Source of the DNA: Pseudonocardia hierapolitana
Lineage (GTDB): Bacteria > Actinomycetota > Actinomycetes > Mycobacteriales > Pseudonocardiaceae
Reading direction: 5' to 3'
Assembly (NCBI RefSeq): GCF_007994075.1
Contig: NZ_VIWU01000001.1
Coordinates: forward strand, 6,138,001-6,202,000
Length of the DNA stretch: 64,000 nt
Part shown: positions 1-8,741 of the stretch, piece after piece
Position numbering within the stretch: the stretch's first letter is position 1
Layout: every line of letters starts with the position of its first letter
The notes under the pieces: generated by a model
What the model saw: only the letters and a program-made list of their open reading frames with translations
Told to the model about the DNA's origin: nothing
Database searches by the model: none
Program-made: the position numbers and the translations under genes

Positions 1-18
1 GCGCCGTTCCCGTGGCGC

Positions 19-1164
19 TCATGCCGCGGGGCAGGCCACGAGCGCGGCGTCGCGGTCGTAGGCGAAGCCGGCGTCGATGCGGGCGGCCTCCGGGATCGGA
101 GGCAGGTCGTCGAACAGGTCGGGTCGCTCGGCCATCACCGTCGTGATGGGGCCGGGCACGAACCGGTCGGCGACGTCGAAGCCGGGCTGGGTGACGCCCT
201 GCTCGGCGAGCATCTGCGCCACCGTGTCCATGGCGGCGTAGTTGCAGGCGGAGAAGCGCGGGTCGAGCTGCGCCACGTTGTACTGCATCGCCTGCTGGGC
301 GATCTCCAGCTCGGTACCCGGCAGCCACCGCGTGGCCGCCTCGGCCGCCTCGTCCGGGTTGTCGCGCATCCACTTGTCCGCCGCGGCACGAGCGGTGAGG
401 AACCGCTTCACGACGTCCGGGTTCTGCTCCACGAACTCGCGCATCGCGACGATGTAGCCGACGTAGGGGATGCGGCCCCCGCCGCGCACGACCTCCTCAC
501 TGCCGGGAACCTGCCGCGTGATGGTGAGCGGCCACGGGTCCCACACGATCGCGGCGTCGATGCCGCCCGTCTGCAGCGCAACCGGCATGTCCGGAGGCGC
601 GGTGTTGACGATCTCGACCTCGCCCACGGGGATCTGCAGCTCCTGGAGCAGCCCGATCAGGTAGAGGTGGTTGATCGAGCCGACGGACACGCCGATGCGC
701 TTGCCGCGCAGCGTGCTGAGGTCAGCGTTGCTGATGCCCGAGCCGGGCCGCGCGACCACCGCCATCGTGTCGTCGATCGCCCGCTTGCTCGCCGAGCCGG
801 AGTAGTTGCCGAGCAGCACGATGTCCAGCCCGCGCTGGGCGGCGCCGATCCCGGGCGTGCCGACCTGCACGAAGTCGACCTCGCCCGCCTGCAGCGCGTT
901 GAGCGAGTCGACGCCGGTCGGGAACGGCTGGGCCAGGCGCACGTCCAGTCCCTGTTCCTCGAACGCGCCGATCTCCAGCGCGATCGGAAGGCCGATCTGG
1001 TCGACGGCCGACACGTAGCCCGCGTCGATCGTGACGAGCTGCGGCGCCTCGCCACCGCTCACGTCCTCGTCGACCGTGGATCCGCCGCCGCACGCGGCGA
1101 GCAGGATCACGAGGACGCTGCCCGTCAGTGCGGCGGCGAGGCGGTGCGTGCTCCGGTGGTTCAT
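19..1164 (-). CDS. ABC transporter substrate-binding lipoprotein (NMT1/SsuA-TauA type)
   Basis: Periplasmic-binding-type lipoprotein of an ABC importer, of the family that binds sulfonates, nitrate, taurine or thiamine precursors. The N-terminus is a lipoprotein signal: basic residues, a hydrophobic stretch, then LLAAC with the lipidated Cys at about residue 25. The mature part has the NMT1 layout (GxVDxxxALQAGEVDF, then RGKRIGVSVGS, then VVWDPWP-like). I chose the ATG at 1164 because AGGAGGGGG lies just upstream; an in-frame extension to 1230 lacks a ribosome site. The dehydrogenase gene ends 22 bases upstream, so the two are probably co-transcribed. Permease and ATPase genes may lie beyond the left edge. 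The substrate cannot be read from sequence. Confidence 0.88.
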   Translation of the reverse strand: MNHRSTHRLAAALTGSVLVILLAACGGGSTVDEDVSGGEAPQLVTIDAGYVSAVDQIGLPIALEIGAFEEQGLDVRLAQPFPTGVDSLNALQAGEVDFVQVGTPGIGAAQRGLDIVLLGNYSGSASKRAIDDTMAVVARPGSGISNADLSTLRGKRIGVSVGSINHLYLIGLLQELQIPVGEVEIVNTAPPDMPVALQTGGIDAAIVWDPWPLTITRQVPGSEEVVRGGGRIPYVGYIVAMREFVEQNPDVVKRFLTARAAADKWMRDNPDEAAEAATRWLPGTELEIAQQAMQYNVAQLDPRFSACNYAAMDTVAQMLAEQGVTQPGFDVADRFVPGPITTVMAERPDLFDDLPPIPEAARIDAGFAYDRDAALVACPAA

Positions 1165-1186
1165 CGTTGAACCCCCTCCTGTCTGC

Positions 1187-1948
1187 TCAGCGGGAGAGCC
1201 AGCCCCCGTCGACGGCGAGGACGTGGCCATGGACGTAGTCGGCGGCGGGGGAGGCGAGGAAGACCGCGGCCCCCGCGACGTCCTCCGGCTCCGCCCAGCG
1301 GCCGGCCGGGATGCGGGCGAGGATCTCGGCGCTGCGGGTGGGGTCGCTGCGCAGCGCCGCGGTGGTGGCGGTGGCGACGTAGCCGGGTGCGATCGCGTTG
1401 ACGTTGACGCCGTGGGACGCCCACTCGTTGGCGAGCGCGCGGGTGAGCCCGGCGAGCGCGTGCTTGCTCGCCGTGTACGAGGGCACGACGAGCCCGCCCT
1501 GGAAGCTCAGCAGCGACGCGACGTTGACGATCTTCCCGGAGCCGCGGGCGACCATGCGGCGTCCGGCGGCCCGGCACAGCTCGAACGCGGCGTGCAGGTT
1601 CACCTCGATGACCTCGTACCAGTCCTCGTCGGGGAACTCGGTGGCCGGGGCCCGGCGGATGAGGCCTGCGTTGTTGACCAGGACGTCGACGGCGTGCGCG
1701 TCGAGCAGGCGCTCGGCGGCGGCGCGGCGGGCGGGCCGGTCGGAGAGGTCCAGCAGCTCGGTGGTCACCGCCGCGCCGAGGGCTGTCGCCTCCTCGGCCA
1801 CCGGGGCCAGGTTGTCCCGCTCGGAGAGCAGGAGCAGGTCCGCGCCCGCGCCCGCGAGGCCGAGCGCGATCGCGCGGCCGATCCCGGACCCGGCGCCGGT
1901 GACCATGGCCAGCCGGCCGTCGAGCGAGAAAGGGGAGGTGACGGCCAC
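1187..1948 (-). CDS. SDR-family oxidoreductase, KduD-like
   Basis: Classical short-chain dehydrogenase of 253 residues. It has the TGxxxGIG nucleotide motif near the N-terminus, NNAG, the catalytic YTASK, and a C-terminal VDGGW ending typical of gluconate/2-dehydro-3-deoxygluconate dehydrogenases. The best start is the GTG at 1948; a TACCGT -10-like element about six bases before it suggests a leaderless message, since no Shine-Dalgarno sequence is visible. It sits upstream of the binding lipoprotein gene on the same strand. Placement with an importer and a cupin dioxygenase suggests catabolism of a sugar acid or aromatic compound, but the substrate is unknown. Confidence 0.85.
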   Translation of the reverse strand: MAVTSPFSLDGRLAMVTGAGSGIGRAIALGLAGAGADLLLLSERDNLAPVAEEATALGAAVTTELLDLSDRPARRAAAERLLDAHAVDVLVNNAGLIRRAPATEFPDEDWYEVIEVNLHAAFELCRAAGRRMVARGSGKIVNVASLLSFQGGLVVPSYTASKHALAGLTRALANEWASHGVNVNAIAPGYVATATTAALRSDPTRSAEILARIPAGRWAEPEDVAGAAVFLASPAADYVHGHVLAVDGGWLSR

Positions 1949-2003
1949 GCCTGGACGGTAGGAGCGGGCATGCGGCGCGGTGAAGCGCGACTTCCGGATC
2001 GGG

Positions 2004-2939
2004 TTATTCGGATCTCGGATCGGGCACCGGCTCGGTGCCGTCGGGGCGGGGCTGCTGGACGATCTGCTGCAGGAGGGTGCGTGCGGCGGCGGTGAGCATC
2101 CGCGAGGAGTCCCAGTGGACGGCGACGCGGCGCCCGGCACCGCCCTCGAGCCGGCGCACGCAGACGCCGGTGGTGTCGGCGACCTGGGCGGCGAGCGAGT
2201 TGGTGACACCGACCCCGAGACCGTGGCGCACCAGCGACATGAGCGTCTGCGGCTGGTTGGTGGCCTGCACGGGCTCGAGCTCGTACCCGCACTCCCGGAA
2301 GCGCTGGTAGGACTCGAACTCCCCGGTCTCGGGCGCGTCCAGGCGGCCGATCGACAGCAGGGGATGCGCGGCGACCTCCGCCACGGGCAGCGGGTCGGGC
2401 AGCTCGGAGAGGGGGTGCCCGGGCGGGTGCAGCGCGACGAGGGGCTCGGCCCACAGCAGGTGCCGGCGGATGCTCACCCTGGACGGCCGCGGTTTCACCG
2501 GGCGGATGCACAGGTCGAGCTCCCCGCCCGTCAGCGCCTCGTCGAGCTCGAGCGTGGAGCGCTCGACGAGCACCACGCGCACGTCCGGGCTGCTGCGTGC
2601 GGCCTCGCGGAGCACGTGGGGCACGAACGCGGCGCTCGCGCTCGGGTGGCAGCCGAGCGTGACGACCCCGCGGGCGCCGCCGCGCCACGCCGTCATGGCG
2701 GCCTCGGTGGCCTCGACCTCGCGCAGGATGGACCGGGCGTGATCGGCCAGCGCCTTGCCCGCCTCCGTGAGCTCGACGGGCCGCTTGCGCCGGTTGAACA
2801 GCGGGATGCCCACCCCGCGTTCCAGGGATGCGACGTGCATGCTGATGCGCGGCTGGGAGCGGTGGGTGGCTTCCGCGGCGGCTACGAAGCTGCCCGTGTC
2901 GACGACGGCGAGGAACGAGACCAGCCATTCCAGGCGCAT
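2004..2939 (-). CDS. LysR-family transcriptional regulator
   Basis: LysR-type regulator of 311 residues. The N-terminal winged helix-turn-helix begins MRLEWLVSFLAVVDTGSF and continues through SQPRISMHVASLE. A substrate-binding domain follows (VTLGCHPSASAAFVPHVL, then SLVRHGLGVGV). The ATG at 2939 places the HTH at the normal position; a much longer open frame upstream is an artefact of GC-rich DNA. It is divergent from the cupin gene at 3054, with a palindrome between them that fits a LysR T-N11-A box, so the cupin gene is the likely target. Confidence 0.88.
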   Translation of the reverse strand: MRLEWLVSFLAVVDTGSFVAAAEATHRSQPRISMHVASLERGVGIPLFNRRKRPVELTEAGKALADHARSILREVEATEAAMTAWRGGARGVVTLGCHPSASAAFVPHVLREAARSSPDVRVVLVERSTLELDEALTGGELDLCIRPVKPRPSRVSIRRHLLWAEPLVALHPPGHPLSELPDPLPVAEVAAHPLLSIGRLDAPETGEFESYQRFRECGYELEPVQATNQPQTLMSLVRHGLGVGVTNSLAAQVADTTGVCVRRLEGGAGRRVAVHWDSSRMLTAAARTLLQQIVQQPRPDGTEPVPDPRSE

Positions 2940-2980
2940 CAGACACCTCCCCGAGCCCGCGCCGACCCTAACCCGCATCC

Positions 2981-2997
2981 CATCAGCGACGCTGATG
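2981..2997. promoter_or_regulatory. LysR-type operator candidate
   Basis: The 17-bp perfect palindrome CATCAGCGACGCTGATG (8+1+8) contains the T-N11-A pattern (T at 2983, A at 2995) recognised by LysR proteins. It lies midway between the divergent LysR and cupin genes, where such regulators usually bind. Confidence 0.6.
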
Positions 2998-3053
2998 CTG
3001 GCATCCGAGAAGCGCGGTTCACGCGACGGACGAGCGCGGGGTACAACCGGACG

Positions 3054-3515
3054 ATGACCGAGCACGCGCCGGACTTCCTCGTGCAGACCGCCGACCTGCC
3101 CTGGGTGCCGCAGGGTTCGAACAACGTCTGGTTCAAACCGATCCGGATCAACCTGGAGAAGGGCAGCTGGGTCAACCTGCTGAAGGTGGCCAGGAAGGGT
3201 GTCGTGAACCGGCACCGCCACCTCGCCGAGGTCGAGGGCTGGGTGCTGCAGGGCAAGTGGCACTACATCGAGCACGACTGGCAGGCCTCGCCCGGCGCGT
3301 ACGTCTACGAGCCGCCCGGTGACGTGCACACGCTGGTGGCCGACGTCGAGGACGAGTCGGAGCCGATGCTCACGCTGTTCTCCATCCACGGACCGATCGA
3401 GTACATGGACGCCGACGGCAACCTCGCCTACGTGGAAACGGCGGAGACGAAGCTGAAGCGCTACACCGACTACTGCAAAGAGGCCGGGATCGAGCCGGCG
3501 GACATCGTCTTCTAG
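3054..3515 (+). CDS. Cupin dioxygenase, 2,4'-dihydroxyacetophenone dioxygenase-like
   Basis: Single-domain cupin of 153 residues resembling the 2,4'-dihydroxyacetophenone dioxygenase/ChrR-like group. Metal ligands are visible in NRHRHLAEVEGWVLQG (two His and a Glu) and in PPGDVHTL (third His). The product would be a soluble mononuclear iron enzyme cleaving a carbon-carbon bond, or an anti-sigma-like cupin; the first fits the neighbours better. The ATG at 3054 is about six bases after TACAAC, so the message may be leaderless. It is divergent from the LysR gene and separated from it by the palindrome at 2981-2997. Confidence 0.8.
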   Translation: MTEHAPDFLVQTADLPWVPQGSNNVWFKPIRINLEKGSWVNLLKVARKGVVNRHRHLAEVEGWVLQGKWHYIEHDWQASPGAYVYEPPGDVHTLVADVEDESEPMLTLFSIHGPIEYMDADGNLAYVETAETKLKRYTDYCKEAGIEPADIVF

Positions 3516-3708
3516 GGACGGCTCGCGCTACCCGTCTCGGCTCACGCACCCTGCTCGGTTCCGCGCTCCCCGTCGACGGTGGGCCTCGCAGGAGAAGGGG
3601 TGCGTCGCGGTCCCGGTGCGAGCCTCTGCGGCCCCTCGGGCATGCGGTGCGGGCAGGCCGGGGGCCTGCCCGATGGGCGCGCGGCGCCGCCAGGAGGCGG
3701 TCTCGGGC

Positions 3709-3790
3709 GTGATCAAGGGCTGATGGCCGCGATCAAGGGCAGATGGTCGCTGTTGAAGATCAACTAGCCACCATTTCGCCTTGATCGCCG
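3709..3790. repeat. GATCAAGG repeat and imperfect stem-loop
   Basis: GATCAAGGGC occurs twice in direct orientation (from 3711 and 3731). The second copy pairs with an inverted CCTTGATCGC (3778-3787). The arms extend as ATGGT against ACCAT, giving an interrupted stem-loop of about 60 bases around an AT-rich centre. It lies in the 600-base gene-free stretch between the cupin gene and the LysR remnant; it could be a terminator for 3054-3515 or a dispersed intergenic repeat. Confidence 0.5.
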
Positions 3791-4117
3791 ATCAGGCCCC
3801 GGCGCGCGGCAGTGGTTGGTCCCTCACCGAGGGGAAGGTCGCCGATTCGGTGCCCTCACGGCGGGCCGGGCAGCCGTGGGTGCGCCAGATCGCCGATCAT
3901 CAGGGTGCACGGACCTCATGATCGGTGTTTCAGCGCGTTCACGGCCGGATTCCGCCGTAGAGGCACCAACGCCGTGATCATGCCCGTGGGCCCGCCTTCG
4001 GTGGCGCCGCGCGCCCACCGGGCAGGCCCTTGGCGTGCCCGCGTCGCTTGCCCGGAGGGGCGGCCCCGCACGATGCGCGGCGCCACCGAGGTAGCTGTTC
4101 GACCGGGGACGGAGTGC

Positions 4118-4490
4118 GTCGTGGCCTATTACCAGGGCACAGGCCCGGTCTCCGATGAGCTGCTCGTCGAGCGGCAGGTCGCGGTGCTGCCCACGGGCCA
4201 TCCGCTGGCCGCAAGGGCCGCGCTGCGGCTGGCCGACCTCGCGGAGGAGCAGGTCGTCCGGTCCGGCGACGAGCTCCGGGTGCGCGACGGTGCCCAGCTC
4301 GTGCAGCTGGTCGCACCGGGCCGCGTCGTGGCGGTGCTGCCCGAGTCGGTCCGCCCGCGCCTCGGGCGCGACATGGCCGCGGTACCCGTGCTCGACGCGC
4401 CCACCGTGGCACTGCACGTGGCGTGGCCTGCCGCCGGCACGTCTCGGGCCGTGGCCGCGTTCGTCCGGGTGGCCGCGGCAGTCGCCTACC
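4118..4490 (+). pseudogene. LysR substrate-binding domain remnant
   Basis: The open frame encodes only the C-terminal half of a LysR effector domain: VVAYYQGTGPVSDELL, then LPTGHPLAARAALRLADLAEE, then GRVVAVLPESVRPRLG, then LHVAWPAAG and AAFVRVAAAVA. No helix-turn-helix region is found upstream, and the in-frame sequence before 4118 is not protein-like. The fragment runs into the antisense 3' end of the SnoaL-like gene. I read it as a decayed LysR gene. Confidence 0.55.
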
Positions 4491-4491
4491 G

Positions 4492-4908
4492 TCACACCGC
4501 GCCGAACGCCTCCGCAACGGCGAGGCTGTCCTCGTAGATGTGGTAGCGGGTGATCCACCCGTCCACAACGGTCAGGTGGAGCGCGAACGCGGCGACGTAG
4601 CTGCGTCCGGTGGGCTTCGCGGTGTGCGCGATCTCGCCCAGCACCACCGCGTCCGCCCCGTCGACGAGCACCGCGTGCACGCGCGCGTCGCTCTCCCCGG
4701 GTACGTGGTGCTCGCCGATCAGCCTGAAGTTCTCGGCGACGTCGGCCCTCGTGCTGCGGTGGCGGATCCACGGCACGGTCTGCGCGTAGTCGCCATCGGG
4801 CCAGTCCAGCTTCCAGTCCACGTCCTCGGCGAACAGTTGCGCGATCCGTTCCGGGTCGCCCGCCGCGACGCGGCGCATGAGCTCGTCAACCGTCTCTCGG
4901 GTGTTCAC
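4492..4908 (-). CDS. SnoaL-like (NTF2-fold) protein
   Basis: Small protein of 138 residues with the NTF2/SnoaL pattern: an N-terminal helix (TVDELMRRVAAGDPERIAQLF), then AEDVDWKLDWP, and a C-terminal GWITRYHIYEDSLAVAEAF. Such proteins are small-molecule isomerases, hydrolases or binding proteins; the function here is unknown. It is divergent from the CrtI-like gene at 4971 and may share its promoter region. Confidence 0.75.
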   Translation of the reverse strand: MNTRETVDELMRRVAAGDPERIAQLFAEDVDWKLDWPDGDYAQTVPWIRHRSTRADVAENFRLIGEHHVPGESDARVHAVLVDGADAVVLGEIAHTAKPTGRSYVAAFALHLTVVDGWITRYHIYEDSLAVAEAFGAV

Positions 4909-4970
4909 GGGACCCAGCCTGGCCGGCGGGCCGTCGCCCGGTCGATGACCTGAGGGGTAATAGTGGCGGT

Positions 4971-6566
4971 GTGGAGATCGCTGACGCCGTCGTGATCGGC
5001 GGCGGGCACCACGGCCTCGTCGCGGCCGCGGTGCTGGCCGATGCCGGCTGGGACGTGTGCGTGCTGGAGGCCGCCGACGGGGTCGGTGGTGCCGTCCGCT
5101 CGGCCGAGCTGCACCCGGGGTTCACCGCCGACCTGTTCAGCGCCTTCTACCCGCTCGCGGCGGCGTCGCCGGTGCTGCGGGCCCTCGACCTCGGCGGCTG
5201 TGGGCTGCAGTGGACGCACGCCCCCGCGGTCCTCGCCCATCCCGCTCGCCCGGACGGTGCCCCGGCGGCCGTCCTGTACCGGGACCGGGAGCGCACCGCC
5301 GCCGCCATGGACCCGCGCGACGGCGAGGCGTGGCTGCGGCTCTGCGCGCAGTGGGACGCGGTCGGCGACGCGGTGCTCCGGTCGATCTTCACCGCGTTCC
5401 CACCGGTGCGCGGGCCGTTGCAGGTGCTGCGCCGCGTCGGCACGGCGGACGCGCTGCGGCTCGCTCGGTTCCTCGTGCTGCCGGTCCGGAGGATGGGGGA
5501 GGAGCTCTTCGCGGGCGAGGGGGCCCGGCTGCTGCTCGCCGGGAACGGCGGGCACGCCGACATCCCGCCGGACGCGCCGGGGAGCGGCGTGTTCGGGTGG
5601 CTGCTCGCGATGCTGGGCCAGCAGTACGGCTTCCCGGTGCCGGTGGGCGGGGCGGGGGAGCTCTCCGGCGCGCTCGCCCGGCGGGCCACGGCGGCGGGCG
5701 CCGAGCTGCGGACCGGGGAGCGGGTCGAACGGATCGACGTGCGCGGCGGTCGTGCCGTCGCCGTGCACAGCGCGACGGGCCGCACCGTGCGGGTCCGCCG
5801 CGCCGTCATCGCCGACGTCGCGGCGCCCGCGCTCTACCGCGACTTGCTGCCGGCGAGCGCGGTGCCGGACCGGCTGCGCGCCGATCTCGAGCAGTTCACC
5901 TGGGACACCCCGGTCGTCAAGGTCAACTGGGCGCTGCGCGAGCCGATCCCGTGGCGCAACCCGGGGGTCGCCGGGGCCGGCACGGTGCACCTGGGCGCCG
6001 ACGAGCGGGGCCTCGCGCGGTGGGCGGGCGAGATCGAGTCGGGCACCGTGCCGGCCACGCCGTTCGCGCTGCTCGGGCAGATGACCACCGCCGACGCCAC
6101 GCGGTCCCCGGCCGGCACCGAGAGCGCGTGGGCCTACACCCACCTCCCGCGCGGTGTCGCCGACGACGAGAGCGCCGACCGGTTGGCCGAGCGGATCGAC
6201 GAGGCCGTCGAGGAGTTCGCCCCGGGTTTCCGCGGGCGGGTGCTGCACCGGGCGGTCCAGCGCCCAGGGGACCTGCAGGCGGCAGACCCGAACCTCGTGC
6301 ACGGCGCGGTGGGCGGCGGCACGATGCAGCTGCACCAGCAGCTCGTGTTCCGACCCGTGCCGGGGCTCGGTCGATCGGAGACGGTGGTCGGAGGGCTGTA
6401 CCTGGGCAGCGCGTCGGCGCACCCCGGCGGGGGTGTGCACGGCGTGTGCGGCTGGCTCGCTGCGCGTGCCGCGCTCGCCGAGCAGGGGTTGCTCGGCGGC
6501 CTGCGCCGCCGCGTCACGTCGGCGGCGCTGGAGCTGATCTACCGGGAATCGCCCTCGGCGAGGTAG
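4971..6566 (+). CDS. Phytoene desaturase-like FAD-dependent oxidoreductase
   Basis: Protein of 531 residues related to CrtI/PYROXD2-type oxidoreductases. It begins with a Rossmann dinucleotide-binding motif (VVIGGGHHGLVAAAVLADAGWDVCVLEA) and has the family C-terminal motif (GLYLGSASAHPGGGVHGVCG) that closes the FAD site. No carotenoid cluster surrounds it, so the substrate is unknown. The GTG at 4971 follows TAATAG by about seven bases, consistent with a leaderless start. Its last 28 bases overlap the convergent SRPBCC gene. Confidence 0.85.
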   Translation: MEIADAVVIGGGHHGLVAAAVLADAGWDVCVLEAADGVGGAVRSAELHPGFTADLFSAFYPLAAASPVLRALDLGGCGLQWTHAPAVLAHPARPDGAPAAVLYRDRERTAAAMDPRDGEAWLRLCAQWDAVGDAVLRSIFTAFPPVRGPLQVLRRVGTADALRLARFLVLPVRRMGEELFAGEGARLLLAGNGGHADIPPDAPGSGVFGWLLAMLGQQYGFPVPVGGAGELSGALARRATAAGAELRTGERVERIDVRGGRAVAVHSATGRTVRVRRAVIADVAAPALYRDLLPASAVPDRLRADLEQFTWDTPVVKVNWALREPIPWRNPGVAGAGTVHLGADERGLARWAGEIESGTVPATPFALLGQMTTADATRSPAGTESAWAYTHLPRGVADDESADRLAERIDEAVEEFAPGFRGRVLHRAVQRPGDLQAADPNLVHGAVGGGTMQLHQQLVFRPVPGLGRSETVVGGLYLGSASAHPGGGVHGVCGWLAARAALAEQGLLGGLRRRVTSAALELIYRESPSAR

Positions 6567-6976
6567 GCGAGGCGGCGCAGCGTCTCAGCGTTGCGCGGGC
6601 CGATCACGGCGGACCTGGCCTGCGGTGGCAGCAGCCGGCCGGGGCCCCCGCGCACCTCCTCGGACAGGACGACCTCGCAGCCGTCCGCCCGCTCGTCGAG
6701 GGTCAGCCGGATCTCGGTCTCGCCCACGGGCCACGCCCGGCCGCGCAGCACGAGCTCCCGTTTCGGCACGCACGCGAGGACGGTGACGGTGTCGTCCAGC
6801 AGGAGCGGCCAGGTGCCGACCGAGTAGTGCAGCTGTGATCCCACGCCCGGCCACGCCGGGTCGACCTCGCGCATCCGCGTGGCCCCGACCACCCAGGACG
6901 GGTACAGCCGGCCGTCGGAGAGGACCGCCCACACGGCATCCGCGACGGCGCCGACCTCGCGGCGAACGGTGACCAC
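6539..6976 (-). CDS. SRPBCC-fold protein (polyketide cyclase/START-like)
   Basis: Protein of 145 residues with the SRPBCC layout: VRREVGAVADAVWAVLSDG at the start, then YPSWVVGATRMREVDPAWP, and a C-terminal helix ending in LRRLAYLAEG. These proteins form a deep hydrophobic pocket for lipids or polyketides. It overlaps the 3' end of the convergent FAD oxidoreductase gene; the two could act on the same hydrophobic substrate, but nothing in the sequence proves it. Confidence 0.8.
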   Translation of the reverse strand: MVTVRREVGAVADAVWAVLSDGRLYPSWVVGATRMREVDPAWPGVGSQLHYSVGTWPLLLDDTVTVLACVPKRELVLRGRAWPVGETEIRLTLDERADGCEVVLSEEVRGGPGRLLPPQARSAVIGPRNAETLRRLAYLAEGDSR

Positions 6977-7045
6977 GGCGGAAGGGTAGATCCGCGCCCG
7001 GTCACCCCTTTCGGGAGGTCTCCCGATCTCACACCCGGGGGCGGT

Positions 7046-8389
7046 TCAGCCGTCGCCACCGTTGCCCTTGTTGCCCCTGCCGCTGCCCTTCTCGCTGCCG
7101 CCCTTGCCGCTGCTGCCCTTGTCGTTACCGCCCTTGTCGTTACCGCCCTTGTCGCTGCTGTCCTTGCTGCCGCTGTCCTTGCTGCCGCTGTCCTTGCTGC
7201 CGCTGTCCTTGCTGTCTCCGCCCTTGCTGTCGCTGCCACCGCCGTTGTCGCCGCGATCGCTGCTGTCGTTCTCCTTCTCGCTGCCCTGGTCCTTGCCGCC
7301 GGAGCCGCCGTCGTCGCTCCGCTCGCGGTTCGGCCGGTCCTTCTCTCCGTTGTCTCCGGCCTTGTCGTCGGTCGCGGCCCGGCTGCGGGCGTTCTTCCCA
7401 CCCGAGGCGTTCTCGGCCGCCGCGCCGTCGGTGTTCTTGCGGCCCGGTCCTGGGGAGCCCTCGGACCCGGACGCCGCCTTGACCGGCCGGTCCGGTCGAT
7501 CGGCACGCTTGCCGGGTGTGTCGCTGGGCGGCCCGTTGCCGGGGCCGCCTGCGGAGCGCGCACTCGCTGGTGTCTTCTGGGGTGGTCCGTTGCCGGACGT
7601 GTCAGCGGGTGGCCCGTTGCCGGCGCCGTTGGAGCGTGCGCGGGCCGGTACGTCGCCGGGCGGCCCGCCACCCGGCTTGCTGCTGTTCGGCTGGGTGGCG
7701 TACGACCACGTCCCGCCCGGCGGGGTGCCGGCTCCGCCGGGCGGGACGGTCCCGGACTCGGGCGTGACCGCCGGGCCGGTAGGCCCGGCCGATGCCCTGT
7801 CCGGAGTCTGGAGGCGCCTGACGGCGAAGTACTGGTTGCCGGCCGCGGGTTCGGTGCCGAGCCGGTCGAAGGCCGGGCTGCCCACCTCGGACGGGACGTC
7901 CTCGGCGAAGATCTGCCGCATCGCGGCGAGCACCACGTCGTCGTCGGCGGCGGTGGCGCCCGTGCCGATCGCGTTGCCGGACCAGCCGTAGTCCGCGGAC
8001 AGCGGCAGGCTCGCGGGCGGAAGGGGGATGCCCGCGCCCCGCCCGGCGGCCGAGCGGTCCGCCGCGTCCTCGACCACCGACGGCCCGAGCACGGCCGTCG
8101 CCGCGAACAGCGCGCCCGCGGCGACCGCCACCTTCCGAACGCTCCGGCGGGGCGGTTCGGGTGGCGGCTGCGCGATGCGGGCGTGCCCGCGCGGCACCAG
8201 CGGCCGGTCGGCGACGTGGGGACCGCGGCCCTCGCGGCGCAGCAGTGCCGCGACCGACACCGCGCCGTCCGGTCCCGTCGGGCGCGGCGGAGGCGGGTTC
8301 GCCCCTGCGCACCGGGCGAGCAGCTCAGCCACGGTGACCGTGCCGGTCGGCCTGGGGCCAGTGCCGTGCGAGCAGTCGGACGGTTCCAC
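7046..8389 (-). CDS. Single-pass membrane protein with low-complexity Gly/Ser/Lys/Asp tail
   Basis: Protein of 447 residues. A cytoplasmic N-terminal part of about 85 residues contains two similar TVAEL/SVAALLRR-type blocks. One membrane segment follows (VRKVAVAAGALFAATAVLG), then a short folded region (SADYGWSGN...MRQIFAEDVPSE), then a Pro/Gly-rich and finally a highly charged tail of about 200 residues with KDSGS and NDKGG repeats. The tail is probably disordered and extracellular. I do not recognise a family. An in-frame repeat of this kind can vary in length between strains. Confidence 0.65.
   Translation of the reverse strand: MEPSDCSHGTGPRPTGTVTVAELLARCAGANPPPPRPTGPDGAVSVAALLRREGRGPHVADRPLVPRGHARIAQPPPEPPRRSVRKVAVAAGALFAATAVLGPSVVEDAADRSAAGRGAGIPLPPASLPLSADYGWSGNAIGTGATAADDDVVLAAMRQIFAEDVPSEVGSPAFDRLGTEPAAGNQYFAVRRLQTPDRASAGPTGPAVTPESGTVPPGGAGTPPGGTWSYATQPNSSKPGGGPPGDVPARARSNGAGNGPPADTSGNGPPQKTPASARSAGGPGNGPPSDTPGKRADRPDRPVKAASGSEGSPGPGRKNTDGAAAENASGGKNARSRAATDDKAGDNGEKDRPNRERSDDGGSGGKDQGSEKENDSSDRGDNGGGSDSKGGDSKDSGSKDSGSKDSGSKDSSDKGGNDKGGNDKGSSGKGGSEKGSGRGNKGNGGDG
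7116..7215. repeat. 15-bp tandem repeats inside a coding region
   Basis: Two blocks of 15-bp tandem units: CCCTTGTCGTTACCG at 7116 and 7131, and TCCTTGCTGCCGCTG at 7161, 7176 and 7191 with a partial copy at 7206. Read on the minus strand they encode the GNDKG and GSKDS repeats of the membrane protein tail. The unit length keeps the reading frame. Confidence 0.8.
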
Positions 8390-8741
8390 AGGTGACGTCT
8401 TCCGGGTGGCGTTCGTGCAGGTCCTGATCGGTGTGATGTCGTTTTCCTACCCGGGCCCGGCCGCGGGCGGCCAGACGCAGTTCGCCCGCTCGTCGCACGT
8501 CACCTGAACAGCCGCGAGACGCCGCCACCTACCGTTGGACGTGCGAAGAGCTCCGGTCGCCGATCCGGTTGCGCCGATCGACCAGGATCGCAGATCCGAA
8601 TGGAGCACGATTCTGCTCCTCACTGTCCGCGCTGGTTCAGCTACTGCGCGCGAGAGTGTGACCGTGGGTAACAGCTCTCACCCGGACGGTGCTGCCCGAT
8701 CGGCCCAGCACCGCTCGGGCAAGCGGCCGACGCCGGTGCGG
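8390..8741. other. Gene-free stretch, 352 bases
   Basis: It holds the upstream region of the minus-strand membrane protein gene and the 3' flank of the DUF2071 gene. I see no convincing gene, tRNA or strong hairpin in it. Confidence 0.4.

Noticed and set aside
4905..6440. Antisense frame over the CrtI-like gene
   Set aside because: The composition is His/Arg/Pro-rich without motifs, and the sense gene is complete.
7116..7215. Possible CRISPR array
   Set aside because: The units are 15-bp tandem repeats without spacers and are in frame in a protein gene.
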